Source: Nitrosarchaeum sp. (lineage in GTDB: Archaea; Thermoproteota; Nitrososphaeria; Nitrososphaerales; Nitrosopumilaceae). Taken from it: 10,875 bases of DNA. How positions within the stretch are numbered: the stretch's first letter is position 1; each line of letters opens with the position of its first letter. The notes under the pieces were generated by a model, which saw only the letters and a program-made list of their open reading frames with translations, was not told the origin of the DNA and ran no database searches. The DNA is taken from contig JABFSW010000028.1 in assembly GCA_013140415.1 (NCBI GenBank), positions 1 through 10,875 on the forward strand, given 5' to 3'. The position numbers and the translations under genes are program-made. Shown piece after piece: positions 1 to 6,670 of this stretch.

Positions 1-113
1 AAACCAAAGACCAATTTAGATCATTATACAGATTAATTGCTGAAAGAATACGACAATATCAAAATGTAATGACAAAGTCAGATTTGGCTAAATTTCAAAG
101 GGCTAGAGTTTAA
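1..113 (+). CDS. C-terminal end of an unidentified protein (5' end outside window)
   Basis: An open frame enters from the left edge (frame beginning at base 3) and ends at a TAA at 111-113, giving the last 36 residues of a protein. The tail is strongly basic and looks helical (segments such as LYRLIAERIRQYQ and AKFQRARV), with no cysteines and no recognisable catalytic motif. It is not enough to name a family. The other two forward frames are closed near the left edge, and the frame stays open up to a stop just before the next gene on the same strand, which supports it as coding. It could be the end of a nucleic-acid-binding or helical regulatory protein, but that is a guess from charge alone. 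Confidence 0.5.
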   Translation, partial: TKDQFRSLYRLIAERIRQYQNVMTKSDLAKFQRARV

Positions 114-182
114 TATTAAAGAAGTTTGCTAATGAAAAATACCCTAATAACAAATACAAAAGCAGTAAAATATCCTTTAAGG

Positions 183-190
183 TTTAATTT
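183..190 (+). promoter_or_regulatory. Candidate TATA box for the Ig-repeat secreted protein
   Basis: The T/A-rich octamer TTTAATTT is centred about 26-27 bp before the ATG at 213. That is the spacing expected for an archaeal TATA box driving a leaderless transcript. It is one reason for preferring the start at 213. A second A/T-rich stretch (about 166-173) would serve the alternative ATG at 195, so the assignment is not firm. Confidence 0.4.
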
Positions 191-212
191 AGAGATGAAG
201 CAACTTGAACAT

Positions 213-2369
213 ATGAACAAGTCCTCTACTGGAGGAGTTTTCCTGTCCTTAGCCTTGTTATGTTTAACAGTAGCAATAATTATTCCAATCAATGCATATG
301 CAGCAGAAACAATTGATGCAAAAAGTTTTTCATTTGAAGAAACGACCATTATTGAATTTACAAACAGTGGAAAAGAGGATGTAAATTCATTTAGAATTTG
401 GTTAGGCAGTGATATTAATTTTAAATCATTTAAAACAGAAAGTGGGTGGATTGGTGAGAAGACACCTCAAGGAGTAATAATGTTCACATCTTCAGAATCT
501 GTCAAACCAGGTGAATCTATAAAAATTGGAGTCAAGACAGATAAAACAAATCCAGGAATAAATTGGAAAGCACTGGATAAAAATGAAAAACTAATAGAAA
601 CGGGAACAACTAACCCAAGAGAATTACCAAAGCCCATAACTAATGAAAAACTAACAGAAGAAAATTCAAGTGATGGAATTTTATCTGATTCAGTATTTAG
701 AATAATTCCAGACAAACCCAGTGCAGGATCAACAATTAGAATTACGGGAGATAATTTTGGAGCGTTACAACAATTTGATTTTTACATAAACACAGACAAA
801 ATTGGAACTTTTGAGACAAATGCAGATGGTAGTTTTATCAGTACTGTGACAATTCCAAAAGATCAAAATGCTGAAAGAGCGGATTTTTCTGTTAAAGACA
901 AAGCAGGAAATGAAAAGAAAATAAGTCTAAGAATAGGAGAAGTAGAAAGCAGAGTACCAACTACTGAAAATATAAAACTTACAATCAAAGGAGTTCCAGA
1001 GATATTGCATAGAGGAGACTTTTTAGAAGTTTCAGGTACAGCTCAACCTAACAGTGGTATCACTGCATCAATCAAAGACGCAGATGGAAAAATTATCAAC
1101 ACACGAACTGCAAAAGTAGATTCTAAAGGAGATTGGAAGATAGATGAACCAATCATAGTGCCTATAGATGCACCATTTGGAAGATATAGTGCTATGATTT
1201 CCGATGGCAAAGATGAAATTTCAACGTCTTGGATCTTAGAATCATCCAAAGTCATTATCTTAACACCAACTGCTTTGAAATTTAATCCTGGAGAGACAAT
1301 AAAATTTAACGGTACTGCACTACCAAACAAAGTACTAGAGATAATTTTAGAAGATCCACTAGGAGATGAAAAATTTTCAGATATCATTCAAGTTGATGAA
1401 TCAGGAATTGTTGAATTTGAATATCCTACAATAGCAAACGTAGACAAAGAGGGCACATGGACATTAATAGCTACACAGGAGGGGAAGAAAGAATTTATTT
1501 TTGCGGGATTAGGTGAGATTCCTTCAATACCAATAAACATGGAATTTGATAAATTAAATTATAAACCTATAGAAACTGCAATCATATCATTAACGGGAAA
1601 ACCATCAGACAAACTAAGCATGTTAATTGTTGATCCATCAGATAAACCAAAAATATTTTCAGATGGCAACAGCGTAATTCCAATCACACTACAACCAGAT
1701 GGAAGAAAAACATACAGTTTAGATCTAAATGGATATTCATCTGGAGTATACACCGCTGTTGTCAATAAAGGATCTGCTAAAAGTTCTGAAATATTTACAG
1801 TTGGATTACAAACCGGCTCTGGTGAAATTAAAATCAGCAGCACAAAATTAGAATATCAACCTGGAGAATCAATTTTAATTTTAGGAGAAGCAAACCCAAA
1901 TACACTTCTCACAGTTACATTGATTGACCCTGATGAAAACGTATGGAAAACAAAGGAAACATTTTCAGATAAAAATGGAAAAATTGCAGACGGAGATCTA
2001 AGAATACCTTCTAAAGCAAAACCAGGCATATGGGCAATTAATGCAAAAAGTGGTTCAAATTTTGATGAGATTGAGATCGAGATAATAACATCCATAGAAG
2101 AAGGGCTTGTGGTTACTGTGAATCAGGGCATAGAAATTCCAGGATTTGGAAAAAGCATCAGCATTAAAGTGATAAATGCAATGCAAACAGTACAAATTGA
2201 AATCATAGCATCAAATGGTGATGTAATAGAAACATTATCATTTCCTTCTTCTAGTAAAGGAGAGATCAAACAACCATGGTTTATTCCAAAAGATACATCT
2301 CCAGGAACATATACCATCAAAGTAAAAGATGCACAAAATACTGCCGAAACAACTTTTGATATAACATAA
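213..2369 (+). CDS. Large secreted protein with signal peptide and six Ig-like/TIG-like modules
   Basis: Predicted exported surface or matrix protein of about 718 aa, exact function unknown. From the ATG at 213 it begins with a signal peptide: a short basic/polar start, a hydrophobic core around residues 9-27, then AYA|AE, giving probable cleavage near residue 30. A beta-rich N-terminal region (about 32-160) follows. Six modules recur with anchor motifs near residues 168, 266, 358, 450, 548 and 644, a spacing of 92-98. The anchor pattern resembles Y-x-P-G-E-x-I-x-I-x-G-x-A-x-P-N (for example GETIKFNGTALPN and GESILILGEANPN), each followed by a 'DP/D-G' beta hairpin and an ending such as PGIWAI or SPGTYTI, as in Ig-like/TIG folds. 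There is no C-terminal membrane helix and almost no cysteine, so it is probably released or held non-covalently. Frame-compatible starts also exist at 126 (TTG), 132 and 195; those at 126 and 132 would put 30 or more residues before the signal peptide. Similar archaeal proteins are often labelled biofilm-associated or S-layer-like. Confidence 0.8.
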   Translation: MNKSSTGGVFLSLALLCLTVAIIIPINAYAAETIDAKSFSFEETTIIEFTNSGKEDVNSFRIWLGSDINFKSFKTESGWIGEKTPQGVIMFTSSESVKPGESIKIGVKTDKTNPGINWKALDKNEKLIETGTTNPRELPKPITNEKLTEENSSDGILSDSVFRIIPDKPSAGSTIRITGDNFGALQQFDFYINTDKIGTFETNADGSFISTVTIPKDQNAERADFSVKDKAGNEKKISLRIGEVESRVPTTENIKLTIKGVPEILHRGDFLEVSGTAQPNSGITASIKDADGKIINTRTAKVDSKGDWKIDEPIIVPIDAPFGRYSAMISDGKDEISTSWILESSKVIILTPTALKFNPGETIKFNGTALPNKVLEIILEDPLGDEKFSDIIQVDESGIVEFEYPTIANVDKEGTWTLIATQEGKKEFIFAGLGEIPSIPINMEFDKLNYKPIETAIISLTGKPSDKLSMLIVDPSDKPKIFSDGNSVIPITLQPDGRKTYSLDLNGYSSGVYTAVVNKGSAKSSEIFTVGLQTGSGEIKISSTKLEYQPGESILILGEANPNTLLTVTLIDPDENVWKTKETFSDKNGKIADGDLRIPSKAKPGIWAINAKSGSNFDEIEIEIITSIEEGLVVTVNQGIEIPGFGKSISIKVINAMQTVQIEIIASNGDVIETLSFPSSSKGEIKQPWFIPKDTSPGTYTIKVKDAQNTAETTFDIT

Positions 2370-2378
2370 CTTCAAACA

Positions 2379-2386
2379 ATTTTATT
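2379..2386 (+). promoter_or_regulatory. Candidate TATA box for apt-mtnP
   Basis: ATTTTATT lies in the 39-bp gap after the surface-protein gene, centred about 26 bp before the apt ATG at 2409. This spacing fits a leaderless transcript, and no Shine-Dalgarno-like sequence precedes the ATG. Confidence 0.5.
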
Positions 2387-2408
2387 CCACCTATTTTAAA
2401 TTCAAAAT

Positions 2409-2921
2409 ATGAATCTTAAAGAAAAAATATTAGAATTTCCAAATTTCCCTAAAAAAGGAATATTATTTCGAGATTTCAGCCCCATATTGAAAGATCCATC
2501 CGCATTATCATTTATTGCAGATGAATTTACAAAATACTTCCATCCAAAAGATGTAGATTTATTTGCAGGCATAGAATCTAGAGGATTTTTACTGGCTTGT
2601 ATACTAGCTACTAGATACAATAAAGGAATGATCATGATTAGAAAATCAGGAAAACTACCAGGTAGGACTACTAAACTATCATATAAAATTGAATATGGTC
2701 AAGATACAATTGAAATTCAAAAAGACATAATCAGTGAAGGACAAAAAATTCTAATTTGTGATGATTTACTTGCAACAGGAGGAACAGCAAAAGCATCTGC
2801 AAAATTAATAGAAAAAGCAGGCGGAAAAATTACAGGATTTGCATTCATAATAGAATTAACTGAACTAAATGGAATGAAGGGAATCAGTCAATACAACTGT
2901 AAATCATTGGTCAAATACTAA
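2409..2921 (+). CDS. apt: Adenine phosphoribosyltransferase
   Basis: Cytosolic enzyme of purine salvage: adenine + PRPP gives AMP + pyrophosphate. The 170-aa length is typical of APRT. The N-terminal block [18 protein letters not shown] (about residues 10-27) is the classic APRT adenine-binding/hood region. '[10 protein letters not shown]' follows near residue 57. The PRPP-binding loop [14 protein letters not shown] carries the paired acids D118 and D119 and the T123-G-G-T126 phosphate loop. The stop codon overlaps the start of mtnP by one base (TAATG), so the two are almost certainly co-translated. mtnP produces adenine, the substrate of this enzyme, which supports APRT over a related phosphoribosyltransferase such as an orotate or xanthine enzyme. 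Confidence 0.95.
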   Translation: MNLKEKILEFPNFPKKGILFRDFSPILKDPSALSFIADEFTKYFHPKDVDLFAGIESRGFLLACILATRYNKGMIMIRKSGKLPGRTTKLSYKIEYGQDTIEIQKDIISEGQKILICDDLLATGGTAKASAKLIEKAGGKITGFAFIIELTELNGMKGISQYNCKSLVKY

Positions 2922-3712
2922 TGGAAAAAGATGTAGAAGTTGGAATTTTTGGAGGAACTGGTATTTATGATTCAGGAATACTTGAAAATGCCAATGAAAT
3001 TACAATAGATACACCGTTTGGAAAACCATCAGATGTAATCACTGTTGGAGTTTTCAAAGGAAGAAAAATTGCATTTTTACCAAGACATGGTAAAAAACAT
3101 ACAATTCCACCACACTTAATAAATTATAAAGCCAATATTTGGGCATTCAAAGAATTAGGCATCACAAGAATAATTGCACCGTCTGCGGTTGGAAGTTTGA
3201 AAGAAGAGATAGAACCTGGACATTTTGCATTGCCAACACAGTTTTTAGATTTCACCAAATCAAGAAATGGTTCATTTTCAGATAATGGTAGAGTCATCCA
3301 TATTTCTGTAGCAGACCCATTTTGTCCTGAGCTGCAATCATCAATTCTAAAAGTTGCAAAGCAACAAAATATCCATATTCATAAAGATTGTACATATGTT
3401 TGCATTGAAGGTCCAAGGTTTTCTACCAAAGCGGAATCAAAATTTTACAGAACCACAGGGGCAAGTATTATTGGAATGACGCTAGTTCCAGAATGTCAAC
3501 TTGCAAGAGAGGCTCAAATGTGTTATGCATCAATTTCAACAGTAACGGATTACGATGTATGGGCAGAAAAACCAGTTACTGCCAAAGAAGTTCTAGAGAC
3601 ATTATCAAAAAATGTAGAAAGAACTAAGAAAATTCTTACAGATTTAATTAGTCAAATTCCAAAAACAAGAAGTTGTTCGTGTGCAAAGGCTTTAGAAGAA
3701 GCTGAATTCTAA
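2921..3712 (+). CDS. mtnP: S-methyl-5'-thioadenosine phosphorylase (MTAP, trimeric/hexameric PNP family)
   Basis: Cleaves methylthioadenosine with phosphate to adenine and 5-methylthioribose-1-phosphate, removing the by-product of polyamine synthesis and other SAM-dependent reactions. The 263-aa protein shows the family's order of motifs: GGTGIYDSG near residue 11 with T13 for phosphate, PRHG (R55, H56), 'PSAVGSL' near residue 90, 'CIEGPRFST' near 160, GMTLVPE near 185 where human MTAP has MTTVPE, and TDYD (D210, D212), the base-recognition acids of the MTAP branch. The C-terminus holds C252-S-C254, the CxC motif known from hyperthermophile MTAP II enzymes. It overlaps apt by one base upstream. 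Its stop runs 4 bp into the convergent gene downstream, leaving no room for a terminator between them. Purine nucleoside phosphorylase is the main alternative, less likely given the TDYD signature. Confidence 0.93.
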   Translation: MEKDVEVGIFGGTGIYDSGILENANEITIDTPFGKPSDVITVGVFKGRKIAFLPRHGKKHTIPPHLINYKANIWAFKELGITRIIAPSAVGSLKEEIEPGHFALPTQFLDFTKSRNGSFSDNGRVIHISVADPFCPELQSSILKVAKQQNIHIHKDCTYVCIEGPRFSTKAESKFYRTTGASIIGMTLVPECQLAREAQMCYASISTVTDYDVWAEKPVTAKEVLETLSKNVERTKKILTDLISQIPKTRSCSCAKALEEAEF

Positions 3713-3993
3713 TCGTCAACAAAAGATTCTCTTTTCAGTCCTTCGGGCAAAGTAAGATCACCTTGAAGAAGATTAGACTGTAATGAAATCATCACTTCAT
3801 CAATATTATAGCCTAATTTCTCTAGCTCTTTTTCTGTAATTTTGGAAATTTTTGCACCTATATTTTGACCACCAATTCGTCCAAATGCAATTGCATTAAA
3901 TCTAAAAGAGTGAGTATCAATGGTAAAAGTACCAGTAATTTTTGCTGCCATCTGGCTTCCATGAACATTATTAATGTGAACTTTGAGATTCAT
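3709..3993 (-). CDS. Small protein of unknown function (94 aa)
   Basis: I do not recognise this family. The protein is soluble, with no signal peptide or membrane helix. The first half reads as beta strands ([33 protein letters not shown]). A glycine-rich turn (GRIGGQNIG) is followed by a helical segment ([16 protein letters not shown]) and an acidic end. The ATG at 3993 lies 5 bp after the stop of the upstream CxxC protein gene, so cotranscription is likely; no Shine-Dalgarno-like sequence is visible. It converges on mtnP with a 4-bp overlap. Length, clean start and consistent strand with three close neighbours support a real gene, probably lineage-specific. Confidence 0.75.
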   Translation of the reverse strand: MNLKVHINNVHGSQMAAKITGTFTIDTHSFRFNAIAFGRIGGQNIGAKISKITEKELEKLGYNIDEVMISLQSNLLQGDLTLPEGLKRESFVDD

Positions 3994-3998
3994 TTAAG

Positions 3999-4397
3999 TT
4001 AAATTTCTACAGCCTTGTTAACATTATCATCTATCAAAAAGCTCCAATGTTGATTATCTTCAACTTTGAAATTTTTTACTTTAAGAGAAACAATTTGTTC
4101 ATCTAAACACTCATGTTTAATTTCAGAATTTTCTTTCAGTCTAACTAATTTCCATTTGTATTTTCCTTGTTGTAATTTACATACAGTAACACCCCATTTT
4201 GCATCTGGATCAATTTTTGGCATTCCTACCAAATCTGCCAACTCTTCTATTCCAAGTTGTTTTTCCTCACAAAATCGTTTTTTACAGGCACCACATCGCC
4301 AGATATCAACTGAACCTATAGTTCTCTCACCTATGTTGATGTTGACTACCCCAAAATACACAGGTTGATGTTTACATGATTCGTTATCAGTATTCAA
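3999..4397 (-). CDS. Protein of unknown function with a probable zinc site (CxH...CxxC)
   Basis: A 132-aa soluble protein I cannot place in a named family. C8-K-H10 near the start and C35-G-A-C38 (plus C43) could form a zinc-ribbon-like site of the kind used for structure or for nucleic-acid or protein contact. The rest is mixed, with a helical 'LGIEELADLVGMPKIDP' stretch and a beta-rich, charged C-terminal half. No ATG is available upstream of C8; the TTG at 4397 is the only workable start before an in-frame stop, and a GGTGA sequence 6 bases upstream supports it. It sits 22 bp after the winged-helix gene and 5 bp before the 94-aa gene, so it probably belongs to the same transcript. Confidence 0.72.
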   Translation of the reverse strand: MNTDNESCKHQPVYFGVVNINIGERTIGSVDIWRCGACKKRFCEEKQLGIEELADLVGMPKIDPDAKWGVTVCKLQQGKYKWKLVRLKENSEIKHECLDEQIVSLKVKNFKVEDNQHWSFLIDDNVNKAVEI

Positions 4398-4403
4398 TGT
4401 TGT

Positions 4404-4408
4404 TCACC
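4404..4408 (-). promoter_or_regulatory. Shine-Dalgarno-like GGTGA before a TTG start
   Basis: Read on the minus strand, GGTGA matches part of the archaeal anti-SD complement (AGGAGGTGA). It is spaced 6 bases from the TTG at 4397. It decides the start of the CxxC protein, which has no usable ATG. Confidence 0.5.
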
Positions 4409-4419
4409 AAACATTAGGA

Positions 4420-4776
4420 TTATTTAGTTCTTGCATCATCATATGATTTTTCTAGAATTACTCCTATATTGTCGACAATTTTATTTCGTTTAAATTCAAT
4501 ATTTTCTCGCTCACATAATTTTCTATACATGTTTACAGCAGTAAATCGAGGATGCATGGCCTCAAACTCAGTTGCAGAAATATCTATGAAAGCACCCAAT
4601 GTCATAAGTGCTTTGGCAGTATTCAAAGCATCATCAGGTGAAATCTTTAATTTTTCTGCAATTGTAAGAGGAGACATTTTTCCATGACATGTAATTAAAA
4701 GAAAGACTCTTGCTTGTAATGGCTCTAATTTTATTTCTGAAATTAGATCTTTTTCAACTCTTGAAATATCCATCAT
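4420..4776 (-). CDS. TrmB-like winged-helix transcriptional regulator
   Basis: A 118-aa protein probably binding DNA. Residues about 18-66 form a winged helix-turn-helix: a first helix (LEPLQARVFLLITCHG), a second with MSPLTIAEKLKI, and a recognition helix SPDDALNTAKALMTLGAF, followed by the wing. This is the layout of the N-terminal domain of TrmB/sugar-specific regulators. The C-terminal part (HPRFTAVNMYRKLCERENIEF, then VDNIGVILEKSYDDARTK) has the 'HPRF...' segment I recall from short TrmB-like proteins of ammonia-oxidising archaea. No effector-binding domain is present, so the signal, if any, is unknown. The gene starts with two adjacent ATGs (4776 and 4773). A TATA-like box at 4797-4804 fits an own leaderless promoter, although the membrane-protein gene upstream ends only 30 bp away. 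Confidence 0.78.
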   Translation of the reverse strand: MMDISRVEKDLISEIKLEPLQARVFLLITCHGKMSPLTIAEKLKISPDDALNTAKALMTLGAFIDISATEFEAMHPRFTAVNMYRKLCERENIEFKRNKIVDNIGVILEKSYDDARTK

Positions 4777-4796
4777 TTTTAAAATAAAATCTAGTC

Positions 4797-4804
4797 AAAT
4801 AAAG
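4797..4804 (-). promoter_or_regulatory. Candidate TATA box for the TrmB-like gene
   Basis: CTTTATTT on the minus strand is centred about 24-25 bp before the ATG at 4776, a leaderless spacing. It lies between the preceding gene's stop and this gene, so the cluster may have an internal promoter. Confidence 0.4.
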
Positions 4805-4806
4805 GA

Positions 4807-5034
4807 TTATGAATCTCTTTTCACCAAGAATTTCTTTGATATTTTTAGTGAAAACCCCATTGCAATAAAGTGAACTACAGCGCCAATGATTGCAGCCTGT
4901 ATCAAATCATCAAGAATCATCCAAATGACCATAAAAGACACAATAGACGGAATAGTTACAATCACTGCAATAATTGAGCCTTTCAAAACAATATCTCTCA
5001 TCGTCAATTTACCAGTTTTATTATTACTAGTCAT
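4807..5034 (-). CDS. Small two-helix membrane protein, unknown function
   Basis: A 75-aa protein with a polar, basic N-terminus (about 14 residues), two predicted membrane helices (about 17-39, IIAVIVTIPSIVSFMVIWMI, and 44-62, IQAAIIGAVVHFIAMGFSL) and a basic tail (KISKKFLVKRDS). The positive-inside rule suggests both ends face the cytoplasm. No named family is recognised. It has an ATG at 5034 and divides head to head from the + strand membrane protein with 4 bp between start codons, so the two may share regulation or be linked in function. It is the first gene of the four-gene minus-strand cluster. Confidence 0.68.
   Translation of the reverse strand: MTSNNKTGKLTMRDIVLKGSIIAVIVTIPSIVSFMVIWMILDDLIQAAIIGAVVHFIAMGFSLKISKKFLVKRDS
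5016..5023 (+). promoter_or_regulatory. Candidate TATA box for the membrane/Hsp20-like gene, inside the divergent gene
   Basis: TTTTATTA lies within the first codons of the divergent small membrane protein. Its centre is about 20 bp before the ATG at 5039 and 34 bp before the next in-frame ATG at 5054. The expected transcription start (about 5045) would therefore favour the ATG at 5054. An alternative A/T box at about 5006-5011 would suit 5039. The assignment is tentative. Confidence 0.3.
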
Positions 5035-5038
5035 TTAG

Positions 5039-5563
5039 ATGAATTTCAAAAAAATGGTAATAAAAACCAAAGATACTTTATATTTGGTCAAAGTCAAATT
5101 GAACTACTTGGCAAGTTATAAGGGAACATATTCAAATGAACAGTCATTAAACTTTGTAATTCCAATTATGGTAATTTTATTTCTTGGGATTATTTACATA
5201 ATGACTCAAAGATCAGGTTCAGGATTTGTCAGTTTTATTCTAATTGGAGCTGCTGCAATTACAATGTTTTATTGGGTTCATGTTCTAAAGAAAATGACTA
5301 AAGAACAAAAACCGGTGTATAATGCAAGAGAGCAAGAGACAAAAAATTGGGTTTATGATCTTATCAAAGGAGAAGGAGATTTTGTCTTTGTAGCTGAAGT
5401 TCCAGGACCAGAAGACAAGATAGCAGTCAGATTAATTGACGGCATTTTGTATATTCGTGGTTCTGTGGGTTTTTCAAAAGAAGTTCCAATAGAAGGTTCA
5501 AATGAAATGAAAATTGTTGATTTCAAATATAGAAACGGTGTACTTACACTAAGAATAAAATAA
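5039..5563 (+). CDS. Membrane-anchored protein with C-terminal Hsp20/alpha-crystallin-like domain
   Basis: A 174-aa protein in three parts. Residues 1-36 are basic and cytoplasmic. Two membrane helices follow (about 38-55, NFVIPIMVILFLGIIYIM, and 63-83, FVSFILIGAAAITMFYWVHVL) joined by a short loop. After a charged linker, residues 113-174 read as a compact alpha-crystallin/CS-type beta sandwich: FVAEVPGPEDKIAV, a DGILYIRG strand pair, FSKEVPI, then KIVDFKYRNGVLTLRIK. The last matches the conserved A-x-x-x-N-G-V-L-x-L strand of small heat-shock proteins, and 'EVPG' matches the usual DLPG. The C-terminal IxI-type tail of oligomeric sHSPs is absent. I infer a membrane-tethered chaperone-like or adaptor domain facing the cytoplasm. 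An internal ATG at 5054 is an alternative start. The stop abuts the convergent top6A stop with no gap. Confidence 0.75.
   Translation: MNFKKMVIKTKDTLYLVKVKLNYLASYKGTYSNEQSLNFVIPIMVILFLGIIYIMTQRSGSGFVSFILIGAAAITMFYWVHVLKKMTKEQKPVYNAREQETKNWVYDLIKGEGDFVFVAEVPGPEDKIAVRLIDGILYIRGSVGFSKEVPIEGSNEMKIVDFKYRNGVLTLRIK
5058..5066 (-). promoter_or_regulatory. Candidate TATA box for the small two-helix membrane protein, inside the divergent gene
   Basis: TTTTTATTA on the minus strand is centred about 28 bp before the ATG at 5034, inside the 5' end of the divergent + strand gene. Because only 4 bp separate the two starts, each promoter must lie in the other's coding region. Confidence 0.35.
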
Positions 5564-6670
5564 TTATAGACTTTTTGCAAGTTCTAATTTTTGTGGAAGA
5601 TATTTATCAGTAATATTTGTCAATCCGTATTTTGAAAATGCTTCTAATTCAGCTTTTCTTTTTATTTTAAGAAATACATCTAATTCTTTTTTCCATATAC
5701 CTTCTTGATATCTAGGATCACTTTGTAGATCGTAACATCGTTTAATGTCAGATTCAGTCATAGGAATTGTTGGAAGCTTAAATTTTTCAATGTCAGTAGC
5801 CCATACACCTACCCATTTTGCATCAGGAACTGTAAGTTCTCTTAGATGTGCAGCATTTGCAGACCCAGATTTTATTACCATTGCAATATGTTCTCCATAC
5901 ACATCACCGTCTGTGAGAACAATTACAGGTAATCCCATTTCATCATGTAATCTTTTTAAAAGAGTTCTAGTGGAACGAGGAGCTTGTCCTCCAGTATTAA
6001 TGATAATAGATTTGAATTTTTTATCAACTTGTTCTTCTACAAATCTTGTAAATAGACCACCTTTCTCAATAGCAATTACAATTTCAGCACTTGTATCCAC
6101 TAATTCTGCAGTAGTCAAGCTAGGACCTATTGCATATCCATCAGGATGATTAGAAAGATTCATCCTTTTACCTTCATACCCAGGAATTGTATACTCTATG
6201 TTCAAATCTCCAAAAATTGAACTTCTCTCTTCTGGGAATATATGAAAATCTTCACGTGGTTTTGATAATACAGCTTCCAAATCAACAATAATGTTATCAG
6301 ACTCAGATTGGTCTTCAAATTCAATTGCGAATGCTTGGGATGAATAATAGACATCTCTTAATGTAGATGATTTTTTTTCGTGTGTTAATCGGTTGGCAAA
6401 AAATGCTAACCACATTAATTGTGTAAATGATCTTAATTGAGAAGAATTTCTTGAACTTCTAAGTGCAGCAGAGTTTCCTAAAATATATTGTCGAAGTTTT
6501 TTGTCATAGACGATATTACTAACAGATCTGCTAGGAATTGAAAATTTTGGAAATTGACCATTGTCTAAATCGCCGTATACTTTAGCACCGTGATCTTTTA
6601 GTGCATCTATTATATTCTGCTGTTTTTCATTTGCTTTTTGCTTACGATCTTTAGCTTTGTTTGTCGTCAA
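5564..6670 (-). CDS. top6A: DNA topoisomerase VI subunit A (Spo11-like)
   Basis: Catalytic subunit of the archaeal type IIB topoisomerase; with Top6B it makes ATP-dependent double-strand breaks to relax and decatenate DNA. The 368-aa length is normal. The N-terminal 5Y-CAP winged-helix domain contains TLRDVYYSS, with Y109 (second Y of the pair) the expected DNA-attacking tyrosine. The Toprim domain shows E202 (IVIAIEKGGLF) and the D254-G-D256 pair (LTDGDVYG) that bind magnesium, with the Spo11/Top6A block NTGGQAPRSTRTLLKRL between them. The start is TTG at 6670, overlapping the end of top6B by 20 bp. No in-frame ATG occurs before residue 86, and a strong GAGGAGAT precedes the TTG. Last gene of the RIO1-KH-top6B-top6A unit. 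Confidence 0.96.
   Translation of the reverse strand: MTTNKAKDRKQKANEKQQNIIDALKDHGAKVYGDLDNGQFPKFSIPSRSVSNIVYDKKLRQYILGNSAALRSSRNSSQLRSFTQLMWLAFFANRLTHEKKSSTLRDVYYSSQAFAIEFEDQSESDNIIVDLEAVLSKPREDFHIFPEERSSIFGDLNIEYTIPGYEGKRMNLSNHPDGYAIGPSLTTAELVDTSAEIVIAIEKGGLFTRFVEEQVDKKFKSIIINTGGQAPRSTRTLLKRLHDEMGLPVIVLTDGDVYGEHIAMVIKSGSANAAHLRELTVPDAKWVGVWATDIEKFKLPTIPMTESDIKRCYDLQSDPRYQEGIWKKELDVFLKIKRKAELEAFSKYGLTNITDKYLPQKLELAKSL

Noticed and set aside
1043..1387. Open frame of 114 codons on the minus strand inside the secreted-protein gene
   Set aside because: It is antisense to a clear signal-peptide/Ig-module protein, has serine- and isoleucine-rich composition typical of the complement of AT-rich coding DNA, and shows no family motif. 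The same holds for other antisense frames within 116-2320.
213..2369. DNA-level tandem repeats or a CRISPR-like array in the surface-protein gene
   Set aside because: The periodicity exists only at the protein level; the modules are too diverged in DNA to form exact repeats, and there are no spacers.
4066..4368. Open frame of 100 codons on the + strand opposite the CxxC protein
   Set aside because: Both strands are open here. The minus-strand frame has ordered C/H ligands, an SD-like site and cluster spacing, whereas the + frame has serine- and cysteine-rich sequence without a fold pattern.
5745..6149. Open frame of 134 codons on the + strand inside top6A
   Set aside because: It is antisense to the Toprim domain of a well-identified gene and has no recognisable domain or plausible promoter.
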